From assembly GCA_945901665.1 (NCBI GenBank), contig CAMDLJ010000117.1, positions 1 through 7,691 of the forward strand: a DNA stretch of 7,691 nt. The letters run 5' to 3'. The translations under genes were made by a program, and so were the position numbers. A model generated the notes under the pieces. The model was not told the DNA's origin. It searched no databases and was given only the letters and a program-made list of their open reading frames with translations. Shown piece after piece: positions 1 through 6,588 of this stretch; position 1 is the stretch's first letter; every line of letters starts with the position of its first letter. Origin of the DNA: Bordetella parapertussis (GTDB lineage Bacteria > Pseudomonadota > Gammaproteobacteria > Burkholderiales > Burkholderiaceae).

Positions 1-1203
1 GCAAGTGGCCGAAATGTCTTGCTCAAAGCGTTTGCTGATTTTGTGCGCTTTGAACACCTGGCCAGGGCGGGGTTTGGGGATTTCCACCGTCTCGATGAAC
101 TCACCCGGCTGCAGCACATTTTTCTTCTGCCCGGTATAGAACTGCTCCAAGGGCACCGCGCGGGTTTTGCTGCCTCGGCGCAATTGCAACACCGCCGACA
201 AGGCCAACAAGCAAGGCATGGAGTCGCCTATCGGTGAGCCATTGGCAATGTTGCCCGCCAAGGTCGCGGTGGACCGAATGGGGGGCGAACCAAAGCGGCG
301 CAACACCTCGGCAAAGTCGGGGTAAGCGCCTTGGATGAGGTGCATGGTGTCTTCCAGCGACACCGCCGCCCCCACGCGCCACGCTGTGGCGGTGTCTTGC
401 ACTTGGCGCAGCTCGGTCACATTGCCCAAATACACGATGTGGTCGGGCCGGGTGTATTGCTTGTTGACCTGCAAGCCAATTTCGGTGCTGCCAGCCAACA
501 AGGTGGCTTGGGGGTGCAGGGTCAAATAGGCGGCCACTTCGGCCACGGTGGATGGGGCCACAAACTCGTTGCCTTTGCGCGTGCGCAGCACGGGTTGGGA
601 GATGATTTCGCCTTCCAAGCTGAGGGTGGGCACAGGAGAGCGGCGAATCTCTTGGAGCAAAGGCACGTCGGCTTGGTCATCGAGCTTGAGACCAGCGCCT
701 TTTTGGCAAGCCTGCTGGGTGGCGTCGATGATGGGTTTGTAGCCGGTGCATCGGCACAAATTGCCGCTGAGGGCGTCGGTGATCTCCAGCCGCTGGGGTT
801 GGGGTTTGATTTGGACCAAATTGACCAAGCTCATCACAATGCCGGGGGTACAAAACCCGCACTGCGAACCGTGGCAGTCCACCATGGCCTGTTGCACCGG
901 GTGCAAGCTGCCATCGGCGCGCTTCAAACTTTCCACGGTTTTGATGGACTTGCCATCCAGCGACGGCAGCAAGTGGATACAGCTGTTGATGGGGCGGTAA
1001 TCCACGCCTTTGCCGCTGGCGTTGAGCTCGCCCATCATGACCACGCAAGCGCCGCAATCGCCCTCGGCGCAGCCCTCTTTGGTGCCCGTGCGAAGCAGCT
1101 CCTCGCGCAGGTAATCTAAAACCGTGGTGGTGCGGCGAACACCCTTGGCTTCAACGATCTGGCCGTCGAGCACAAAGCGAACCGTGTTGGTGACTGGGAA
1201 CAT
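1..1203 (-). CDS. xdhA: Xanthine dehydrogenase small subunit (2Fe-2S and FAD domains), 3' end outside window
   Basis: XdhA carries the iron-sulfur and FAD parts of the molybdenum enzyme that oxidises hypoxanthine and xanthine to urate; electrons pass from the molybdopterin subunit through two [2Fe-2S] clusters to FAD. The frame is open for 401 codons from the ATG at 1203 to the window edge. The plant-type ferredoxin domain shows Cys45, Cys50, Cys53 (GCAEGDCGAC) and Cys75. The helical second-cluster domain shows Cys115 and Cys118 (CGFC) with Cys150 and Cys152 (NLCRCTGY). The FAD domain begins near residue 213, with the LLAGSTEIGL loop at 235-244 and the RSTATLAGNIANGSPIGD stretch at 310-327. 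Family members run to nearly 500 residues, so the FAD-domain C-terminus is missing here. No good Shine-Dalgarno precedes the start. uraH lies 122 bases upstream on the same strand, so co-transcription is possible. The molybdopterin subunit and XdhC should lie to the left of the window. Confidence 0.96.
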   Translation of the reverse strand, partial: MFPVTNTVRFVLDGQIVEAKGVRRTTTVLDYLREELLRTGTKEGCAEGDCGACVVMMGELNASGKGVDYRPINSCIHLLPSLDGKSIKTVESLKRADGSLHPVQQAMVDCHGSQCGFCTPGIVMSLVNLVQIKPQPQRLEITDALSGNLCRCTGYKPIIDATQQACQKGAGLKLDDQADVPLLQEIRRSPVPTLSLEGEIISQPVLRTRKGNEFVAPSTVAEVAAYLTLHPQATLLAGSTEIGLQVNKQYTRPDHIVYLGNVTELRQVQDTATAWRVGAAVSLEDTMHLIQGAYPDFAEVLRRFGSPPIRSTATLAGNIANGSPIGDSMPCLLALSAVLQLRRGSKTRAVPLEQFYTGQKKNVLQPGEFIETVEIPKPRPGQVFKAHKISKRFEQDISATC

Positions 1204-1287
1204 GGGAGTTGAGTAGTGGGTTGGGTGATCTGCAAAAGGTTTTCAGACCATTTTAGGGACAGCCGCCGGCGGCACCCAGAGCCTGAC

Positions 1288-1305
1288 AAAAAAAGGGTCG
1301 GACCC
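1288..1305 (-). terminator. Weak candidate intrinsic terminator after uraH
   Basis: Read on the minus strand, a small hairpin (GGGT, loop CCG, ACCC) is followed directly by seven T residues, about 20 bases past the uraH stop. The T-run is good but the stem has only four pairs, so it may be inefficient and allow read-through into xdhA. A perfect GC palindrome, GCCGCCGGCGGC (1262-1273), lies further downstream without a T-run. Confidence 0.27.
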
Positions 1306-1325
1306 CCAGAAAACCGCCCTGCCCT

Positions 1326-1679
1326 TCAAGAGCCGCGGTAAGTGGAATAGGCCCAGGGACTGACCAGCAAAGGCACGTGGTAGTGGCTGGCCACATCGGC
1401 CAGACCAAAGTCCAGGCTGACTTGGTCCAAAAATGCAGGCTCGGGCAGGGCCACCCCGCGGCCCACAAAATACGCTTTGACATCAAAAACCAAGCGATAC
1501 GTGCCCTGTTTCAGGCTTTGGTTGTCGTACAAAGGCCCATCGGGGTTGCGCCCATCGGCATTCAGCGCAAACCGCTTCACCAAGTTCGCTTGCCCCCCAT
1601 GGGTGGTGTACAAGGCCACGCCCATGCCCGCCGCTGGGCAGCCGTGCATGGTGTCCAAAACATGTGTGCTCAAGCCCAT
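1326..1679 (-). CDS. uraH: 5-hydroxyisourate hydrolase (transthyretin-like protein)
   Basis: UraH hydrolyses 5-hydroxyisourate, the unstable product of urate oxidation, to OHCU (2-oxo-4-hydroxy-4-carboxy-5-ureidoimidazoline). The 117-residue protein is full length for this small tetrameric family. It has the N-terminal signature LSTHVLDT (His6), the central ADGR (Arg44), the HYHVPLLVSP segment (His101) and the diagnostic C-terminal YRGS (114-117), which together supply the His/Arg/His and Tyr-Arg-Gly-Ser active-site residues known for the family. There is no signal peptide, so it should act in the cytoplasm. The start is well supported by AAGGAG (1685-1690, read on the minus strand) five bases upstream. 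The gene diverges from gntR, and the TGTATACA site lies 33 bases upstream of its start. Its product is the substrate of the UraD domain encoded on the opposite strand at 3410. Confidence 0.97.
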   Translation of the reverse strand: MGLSTHVLDTMHGCPAAGMGVALYTTHGGQANLVKRFALNADGRNPDGPLYDNQSLKQGTYRLVFDVKAYFVGRGVALPEPAFLDQVSLDFGLADVASHYHVPLLVSPWAYSTYRGS

Positions 1680-1707
1680 GGGCTCTCCTTGGCGGTGGTC
1701 AGATGCA

Positions 1708-1724
1708 AAAGTGTATACAATTTT
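1708..1724 (+). promoter_or_regulatory. Candidate GntR operator, copy 1 (uraH/gntR divergent promoter)
   Basis: The sequence AAAGTGTATACAATTTT contains the perfect 8-base palindrome TGTATACA (1712-1719). It sits between the divergent uraH and gntR starts and recurs at 6538-6554 with one difference in 17. Short T-G-T...A-C-A palindromes are typical targets of FCD-type GntR repressors. The overlapping TACAAT (1716-1721) could be a -10 hexamer, in which case binding would block transcription. Assignment to the adjacent GntR is inference. Confidence 0.62.
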
Positions 1725-1743
1725 TTCAACCCATTGACCGAGC

Positions 1744-1756
1744 CCTTCTCGTCAAG
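1744..1756 (+). repeat. Second shared upstream element, copy 1
   Basis: CCTTCTCGTCAAG lies 32 bases after the first base of the TGTATACA palindrome and ends two bases before the gntR ATG. A version differing at one base in 13 occurs at 6571-6583, 29 bases after the other palindrome. It occupies the place where a Shine-Dalgarno would be expected but has no purine-rich match. Its function is unknown: it could be part of a duplicated promoter or leader segment, or a second protein-binding site. Confidence 0.4.
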
Positions 1757-1758
1757 CC

Positions 1759-2430
1759 ATGTCCGAAACCAGCACACCCACCGATCAGATTGTCGAAGGC
1801 CTGACCCGCGCCATCGTCGAGCATCGATTGCAGCCCGGCGCCAAGCTGGCCGAGCAAAAGTTGGCCGACCATTACGGTGTGTCGCGCACCCTGGTGCGCC
1901 AAGCCCTGTTTCAGTTGTCGCAAAAGCGCCTGATCCAGATGGAGCCTGCGCGCGGGGCTTTTGTGGCCACCCCATCGGTGAACGAGGCCCGCCAAGTGTT
2001 TGCGGTGCGGCGCATGTTGGAGGCCGAAATGACCCGGGCTTTTGTGCGCATGCTCCAGCCCGAATGGTTGACCAGCTTGCAAGAACACGTGGCCCAAGAG
2101 CGTGCTGCGATCGCCCAAGACAATGTCAGCGCCCGCACCGAATTGCTGGGTGACTTTCATGTGCGCATGGCCGAGTTGATGGACAACCCGGTGTTGGCCG
2201 ACATGCTCAACGACTTGATATCGCGCTGCGCCCTGATCACCTTGATGTACCAAAGCGCCCACGCGGCCCAGCACTCGGCCGACGAGCATGCGGCCATCGT
2301 GCAAGCCATGGCGGCGCGCGACGAAAACTTGGCCGTGGCGCTGATGGCCGAACACCTGCAACATGTGGAAGACAGCTTGATGTTTGAGCGCACCGTGCCC
2401 AGCAACGATGTGGCGCAAGCCTTGCGTTGA
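1759..2430 (+). CDS. GntR-family (FCD/FadR subfamily) transcriptional regulator of the purine cluster
   Basis: This 223-residue regulator probably senses a purine or ureide metabolite and controls both divergent units. Residues 7-70 form the GntR winged helix: the recognition helix is VSRTLVRQALFQL (41-53) and the wing is EPARGAFVA (62-70). Residues about 77-205 form an all-helical FCD ligand-binding domain. Its likely metal or ligand residues are His134 (DFH), His177 (EHAA) and His199 (EHLQ), the last two 22 residues apart as usual. The Asp normally four residues before the first His is Leu130 here, although Asp132 is close. The ATG at 1759 gives a normal family N-terminus but has no visible Shine-Dalgarno, so translation may be leaderless or weak. 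puuE follows 17 bases after the stop. Genes of this type in purine clusters (for example hpxS) are functional analogues, but I cannot name this one. Confidence 0.93.
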   Translation: MSETSTPTDQIVEGLTRAIVEHRLQPGAKLAEQKLADHYGVSRTLVRQALFQLSQKRLIQMEPARGAFVATPSVNEARQVFAVRRMLEAEMTRAFVRMLQPEWLTSLQEHVAQERAAIAQDNVSARTELLGDFHVRMAELMDNPVLADMLNDLISRCALITLMYQSAHAAQHSADEHAAIVQAMAARDENLAVALMAEHLQHVEDSLMFERTVPSNDVAQALR

Positions 2431-2447
2431 TTTTTTTGGATGACCCC

Positions 2448-3413
2448 ATGAACTACGACAGCACCTTGCCTTACCCGCGTGACCTGATCGGTTACGGCCG
2501 CAACCCACCCCACGCCCAATGGCCTGGCCAGGCCCGGTTGGCGGTTCAGTTTGTGTTGAACTACGAGGAAGGGGGCGAAAACGCCACCTTGCACGGCGAC
2601 GCTGGGAGCGAACAATTTTTGAGTGAAATGTTCAACCCGGCCAGCTACCCCGACCGCCACATGAGCATGGAAGGCATTTATGAATACGGCTCGCGGGTGG
2701 GCGCGTGGCGCATCTTGCGTGAATTTGAAAAAAGAAAATGGCCCCTCACGGTGTTTGGTGTGGCCATGGCCTTGGAGCGCCACCCTGAATTGACCACCGC
2801 TTTCGATGAGTTGGGGCATGAAATCGCCTGCCATGGCTGGCGCTGGATCCACTACCAAAACTTGGACGAAGCCACCGAGCGCGACCACATGCTCAAAGCC
2901 CTGGCCATCATCGAGCGGCTGACCGGCCAACGCCACGGCCAAAGCGACACCGTGCACGGCGCGGGTTGGTACACCGGTCGCGACAGCCCCAACACCCGCC
3001 GCTTGGTGGTGGACCACGGCGGCTTTGCCTACGACTCCGACTACTATGGCGACGACTTGCCTTTTTGGATGAAAGTGGCCAAAAGCAATGGCCAAGTGGT
3101 GCCCCACTTGGTGCTGCCCTACACCTTGGACACCAACGACATGCGCTTTTCCTCGGCCCAGGGTTTTGCCCAAGCCGAAGACTTCTTTATTTACTTGCGT
3201 GACACCTTTGACGCCTTGTACGCAGAAGGGGCTGACAGCCCCAAGATGATGAGCGTGGGCATGCACTGCAGATTGCTGGGCCGCCCGGGCCGCATCGTGG
3301 CGCTGCAAAAGTTCATGGACCACATCGAGCGCCACGACCGGGTTTGGGTATGCCGGCGCATTGATGTGGCCCAGCATTGGCGCAAAGTCCACCCCTACCA
3401 GGAAACCCCATGA
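2448..3413 (+). CDS. puuE: Allantoinase, PuuE type (polysaccharide-deacetylase fold)
   Basis: PuuE hydrolyses allantoin to allantoate. It is an unrelated replacement for the classical amidohydrolase allantoinase, recruited from the polysaccharide deacetylase/NodB fold and reported not to need the usual metal. From the ATG at 2448 the protein has 321 residues. It shows the family hallmarks YPRDLIGYGRNPP (9-21), VQFVLNYEEGGEN (33-45), the EIACHGWRW segment (125-133), GWYTGRDSPNTRRL (173-186), PYTLDTNDMRF (224-234) and MSVGMHCRLLGRPGR (268-282). A TTG at 2427 overlapping the gntR stop would add seven residues; the ATG is preferred because the family begins close to YPRDL. Only a weak GGA lies upstream, so translation may depend on coupling to gntR. 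The stop overlaps the next start (ATGA). The protein is cytoplasmic and supplies allantoate to the AllC half of the next protein. Confidence 0.96.
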   Translation: MNYDSTLPYPRDLIGYGRNPPHAQWPGQARLAVQFVLNYEEGGENATLHGDAGSEQFLSEMFNPASYPDRHMSMEGIYEYGSRVGAWRILREFEKRKWPLTVFGVAMALERHPELTTAFDELGHEIACHGWRWIHYQNLDEATERDHMLKALAIIERLTGQRHGQSDTVHGAGWYTGRDSPNTRRLVVDHGGFAYDSDYYGDDLPFWMKVAKSNGQVVPHLVLPYTLDTNDMRFSSAQGFAQAEDFFIYLRDTFDALYAEGADSPKMMSVGMHCRLLGRPGRIVALQKFMDHIERHDRVWVCRRIDVAQHWRKVHPYQETP

Positions 3414-5188
3414 CACTGAGCCTCGCCCAACTGAACGCCATGTCGCCCGATGCGGCCCTGCAGGCCTTGCACGGCTTGTATGAACACTCCGATTGGATTG
3501 CCGAGCAGGCATTGAATCAGCGCCCCTTTGCCAGCGCCGCCCAACTCAAGCACGCCATGGTGCAGGTGCTGCGCCAAGCGGGCCATGACGCGCAACGCCA
3601 GCTGATCCGTGCCCACCCCGAATTGGCCGGCAAGGCCATGCTGGGCAATGCCTTGACAGCCGCCTCCACCGACGAGCAAAGCCGCGCGGGCCTGACCCAT
3701 TGCACCGCGCAAGAGCTGGCCCAGATCCAACAACTCAACCGCGACTACAACGCCAAATTTGGTTTTCCGTTCATCTTGGCGGTGCGGGGCCCGCGCAGCC
3801 AAGGGCTCACCCGTGCACAAATCATTGCCACCTGGCAAAGGCGTTTGGGCCACCCGCTCGACTTTGAGTTTGCCGAAGCCTTGCGCAACATCCACCGCAT
3901 TGCCGAAATTCGCCTCAACGACAAACTCGGCGTTCACCCCGAATTGGGGCAAGAGGTGTGGGACTGGCACGAATGGTTAGCGCAATTCAGCGACCCCGGC
4001 TTTGCCGAGCGGGGCGAGTTGACCGTCACTTACCTCACGCCCGCCCACCAAGCCTGTGCCAAAACCCTCACCTTGGGCATGCAAGCCTGTGGCTTTGACG
4101 AGGTGCACACCGACGCGGTGGGCAATGTGGTGGGCGTCTACCACGGCAGCACGCCACAAGCCAAACGCTTGCTCACCGGATCGCACTACGACACGGTGCG
4201 CAATGGGGGCAAGTACGACGGGCGCATGGGCATAATGGTGCCCATGGCCTGTGTGCGCGAGCTCGCCCGCCAAGGCCGGCGCTTGACCCATGGCATTGAG
4301 GTGGTGGCCTTTGCCGAAGAAGAGGGCCAACGCTACCGGGCCACGTTTTTGGGCTCGGGTGCGCTGGTGGGCCAATTCAATGCCGCGTGGTTGGAGCAAA
4401 CCGATGCCCAAGGCATTTCCATGCGCGAGGCCATGGCCCATGTGGGGCTGGAGCCGAAACACATTGCCGCTGTGGAGCGTGACCCCAGCCGCTACCTGGG
4501 TTTTGTGGAAGTGCACATCGAGCAAGGCCCGGTGCTCAATGAGCAAGACATGCCTTTGGGTGTGGTCACCAGCATCAATGGCAGCGAGCGTTACCTGTGT
4601 GATATCCACGGCATGGCCAGCCACGCGGGCACCACGCCGATGGACCGCCGCCGCGATGCCGCCGTGGCCATGGCCGAATTGGCCTTGTACATGGAAAAGC
4701 GCGCCGCACGCGACGGCGACTCGGTGGCCACCATCGGTCAGCTTCAGGTGCCCAATGGCTCGATCAATGTGGTGCCGGGCCGCTGCCAATTCAGCTTGGA
4801 CATGCGCGCCCCGCTGGACGCCCAACGCGATGCCTTGGTCGCCGATGTATTGGCCGAGTTGGACGCCATTTGCCAACGCCGGGGCGTGCGCCACCAAACC
4901 GAAAAAGCCATGAGCGTGGCGGCCGCACCCAGCCACCCCGCGTGGCAAAAACGCTGGGAAAACGCGGTCACCGCTTTGGGCTTGCCGGTACACCGCTTGC
5001 CCAGCGGCGCCGGACACGACGCCATGAAGTTGCACGAAGTCATGCCCCAGGCCATGCTGTTTGTGCGTGGCGAAAACAGCGGCATCAGCCACAACCCTTT
5101 GGAGAGTGTGAGCTGCGATGACCTGCAACTGGCCATCGATGCCTTCGCCCATTTGCTTGACCACCTGCACGAAACACCCGCACCATGA
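3410..5188 (+). CDS. Fusion: OHCU decarboxylase (UraD) + allantoate amidohydrolase (AllC)
   Basis: This single 592-residue frame joins two ureide-pathway enzymes. Residues 1 to about 175 are OHCU decarboxylase, which converts OHCU to (S)-allantoin: HPELAGK with catalytic His69, EQSRAGL (89-95), LNRDYNAKFGFPF (109-121) and IHRIAEIRL (161-169). Residues about 200-590 are an M20 hydantoinase/carbamoylase-type allantoate amidohydrolase, giving ureidoglycine, ammonia and CO2. Its expected metal ligands are His259 (GSHYDT), Asp270 (KYDGR), Glu305 (EEEGQRY; Glu304 the general base), His369 (EVHIEQGP) and His561 (SHNPLE); the GAGHDAM motif is at 533-539. The dimerisation insert is roughly 380-500. 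There is no frameshift or stop at the junction (about 175-200). The start at 3410 overlaps the puuE stop and has AGGA (3400-3403) upstream; an in-frame ATG at 3377 would add 11 residues inside puuE and is less likely. It is a close homologue of N-carbamoyl-amino-acid hydrolases, but context favours allantoate. Confidence 0.94.
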   Translation: MTLSLAQLNAMSPDAALQALHGLYEHSDWIAEQALNQRPFASAAQLKHAMVQVLRQAGHDAQRQLIRAHPELAGKAMLGNALTAASTDEQSRAGLTHCTAQELAQIQQLNRDYNAKFGFPFILAVRGPRSQGLTRAQIIATWQRRLGHPLDFEFAEALRNIHRIAEIRLNDKLGVHPELGQEVWDWHEWLAQFSDPGFAERGELTVTYLTPAHQACAKTLTLGMQACGFDEVHTDAVGNVVGVYHGSTPQAKRLLTGSHYDTVRNGGKYDGRMGIMVPMACVRELARQGRRLTHGIEVVAFAEEEGQRYRATFLGSGALVGQFNAAWLEQTDAQGISMREAMAHVGLEPKHIAAVERDPSRYLGFVEVHIEQGPVLNEQDMPLGVVTSINGSERYLCDIHGMASHAGTTPMDRRRDAAVAMAELALYMEKRAARDGDSVATIGQLQVPNGSINVVPGRCQFSLDMRAPLDAQRDALVADVLAELDAICQRRGVRHQTEKAMSVAAAPSHPAWQKRWENAVTALGLPVHRLPSGAGHDAMKLHEVMPQAMLFVRGENSGISHNPLESVSCDDLQLAIDAFAHLLDHLHETPAP

Positions 5189-6426
5189 ACCACCACACCC
5201 ACATCGATCGCTGGATTGACCAGCACTTTGACGAAGAAGTCGGCTTTTTGCAGGCTTTGGTGCGCGTGCCCACCGACACCCCACCGGGCAACAACACCCC
5301 CCACGCGCAGCGCACCGCACAATTGCTGCGCGCCATGGGCCTGGACGTCGAGGCCCATGAAGTGCCGGCCGCCGAAGTGCAGGCCCATGGGCTGGAATCG
5401 ATCACCAACTTGATCGTGCGCCGCCGCTATGGCGACGGCCCCACCATTGCCCTGAATGCCCATGGCGACGTGGTGCCACCCGGTGAGGGTTGGAGCCACG
5501 ACCCGTATGGCGCAGAAATTGTGGACGGCCACATGTTTGGCCGCGCCACGGCGGTGAGCAAATGCGACTTTGCCACCTTCACTTTTGCGGTGCGGGCGAT
5601 TGAATCTTTGGGCTTATCGCTCAAAGGCGCGGTGGAATTGCACTTCACCTATGACGAAGAGTTTGGCGGCGAACTCGGCCCCGGTTGGTTGCTCAAACAT
5701 GGGCTGACCAAGCCCGATTTGATGATGGCCGCAGGCTTTAGCTACCAAGTGGTGGTGGCCCACAACGGTTGCCTGCAACTCGAGGTCACCGTGCACGGCG
5801 AGATGAGCCATGCGGCCATTCCTGATAGCGGCGTGGACGCCCTGCAAGGCGCGACCCACATCTTGAATGCCTTGTACGCCCTGAATGCCAACTACCTTCA
5901 AGTCACCTCCCAAGTAGAAGGCATCACCCACCCCTACCTCAATGTGGGCCTGATCCATGGCGGCACCAACACCAATGTGGTGCCCGGCAAAGTGGTCATC
6001 AAACTCGACCGGCGCATGATCCCCGAGGAAGACCCCGCTCAAGTGGAGGCTCACCTGCGCGAAGTCATCGCCAAAGCGGTGGACAGCTTCAAGCCGCCAC
6101 GCGGCGGACGCCACATCCGGGTGGACGTCAAGCGCATATTGCTGTCGCGGGCCATGGTGCCCTTGAGCGGCAACCGCCCCTTGGTACAAGCCCTGCAAAA
6201 GCACGCCAGCGAGGTGTTTGGCGAGCCCATCCCCGCGGTGGGCACACCGCTCTACACCGATGTGCGCTTGTATGTGGAGCGCGGCATTCCCGGTGTGATT
6301 TACGGCGCGGGGCCACGCACCGTGCTGGAGTCGCATGCCAAGCGGGCCGATGAGCGGTTGAACGTGCAAGACCTGCGCCGCGCCACCAAAGTGGTGGCCC
6401 GCAGTTTGTTGGATTTGCTCAGCTGA
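5185..6426 (+). CDS. M20-family (ArgE/DapE-like) hydrolase, substrate unknown, altered metal site
   Basis: This 413-residue cytoplasmic protein has the M20 amidase/peptidase architecture: a catalytic domain (about 1-195 and 320-413) with an inserted dimerisation domain (about 196-315, starting near GCLQLEVTVHGEMSHA). Recognisable site residues are His93 in NAHGDVVPPGEGW, Glu158 and Glu159 in YDEEFGG, and His384 in ESHAKRADERL. Two usual ligands are absent. The bridging Asp of the GRGxxD motif is Val124 (GRATAVSKCD; Asp128 is nearby), and the later EPT Glu aligns with Gly184 (MMAAGFSYQ). Metal binding is therefore reduced or rearranged compared with ArgE/DapE; I think this is shared by a subfamily rather than a loss mutation, because the rest of the protein is intact. 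The start overlaps the previous stop (ATGA), so it is the last gene of the puuE operon. Position suggests a ureide, carbamoyl or amide substrate after allantoate, such as ureidoglycolate, but the sequence does not identify it. Confidence 0.85.
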   Translation: MNHHTHIDRWIDQHFDEEVGFLQALVRVPTDTPPGNNTPHAQRTAQLLRAMGLDVEAHEVPAAEVQAHGLESITNLIVRRRYGDGPTIALNAHGDVVPPGEGWSHDPYGAEIVDGHMFGRATAVSKCDFATFTFAVRAIESLGLSLKGAVELHFTYDEEFGGELGPGWLLKHGLTKPDLMMAAGFSYQVVVAHNGCLQLEVTVHGEMSHAAIPDSGVDALQGATHILNALYALNANYLQVTSQVEGITHPYLNVGLIHGGTNTNVVPGKVVIKLDRRMIPEEDPAQVEAHLREVIAKAVDSFKPPRGGRHIRVDVKRILLSRAMVPLSGNRPLVQALQKHASEVFGEPIPAVGTPLYTDVRLYVERGIPGVIYGAGPRTVLESHAKRADERLNVQDLRRATKVVARSLLDLLS

Positions 6427-6537
6427 TTCCCCACGCGCCAACAGCCAAATCCATGCCCCAGCTGTCCACCCCACCCGCCCTTTTTGCCTGGCTTGGCACC
6501 GCCTGTCCTCGGGTTTTCATGGGGTTGGCCTCGCCTC

Positions 6538-6558
6538 AAACTGTATACAATTTTGTAT
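6538..6558 (+). promoter_or_regulatory. Candidate GntR operator, copy 2 (transporter promoter)
   Basis: This site repeats the AAA-n-TGTATACAATTTT element of 1708-1724 with one difference in 17. TGTATACA is at 6542-6549. An overlapping inverted repeat, ATACAA-TT-TTGTAT (6545-6558), is present here but not at the first copy, so this site could hold an extra dimer or bind more tightly. It lies about 230 bases before the binding-protein ATG, which implies a long 5' leader if transcription starts nearby. It would place the transporter gene under the same GntR regulator as the catabolic genes. Confidence 0.6.
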
Positions 6559-6570
6559 GGATTTATTAAT

Positions 6571-6583
6571 CCTTCTCGCCAAG
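6571..6583 (+). repeat. Second shared upstream element, copy 2
   Basis: CCTTCTCGCCAAG matches 12 of 13 bases of 1744-1756 and follows the TGTATACA palindrome at nearly the same distance (29 versus 32 bases). Unlike the first copy it is not next to a start codon, which argues against a role in translation initiation and for a promoter-proximal or protein-binding role. No function is known to me. Confidence 0.38.
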
Positions 6584-6588
6584 GGCTG

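Noticed and set aside
331..1119. 262-codon plus-strand open frame opposite xdhA
   Set aside because: The minus strand encodes XdhA with all eight cluster cysteines, so this is its complement read in another frame.
1262..1273. GCCGCCGGCGGC palindrome between uraH and xdhA as a terminator or operator
   Set aside because: It is a perfect palindrome but has no T-run and no second copy; such GC palindromes arise readily in this base composition.
2427..2447. TTG start for puuE overlapping the gntR stop (TTGA)
   Set aside because: It would add seven residues (through an odd IFLDDP) not expected before the conserved YPRDLIGYG start; the ATG at 2448 is simpler. It remains possible as a coupling start.
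2157..3512. 451-codon open frame on the minus strand across gntR and puuE
   Set aside because: It is antisense to well-recognised genes and has low-complexity His/Gly/Val/Ala-rich content typical of the reverse frame of GC-rich coding DNA. It has no family resemblance and no plausible ribosome site.
3977..5320. 447-codon open frame on the minus strand across the UraD-AllC fusion
   Set aside because: It lies opposite the complete AllC domain with all catalytic motifs, and its composition is that of a shadow frame.
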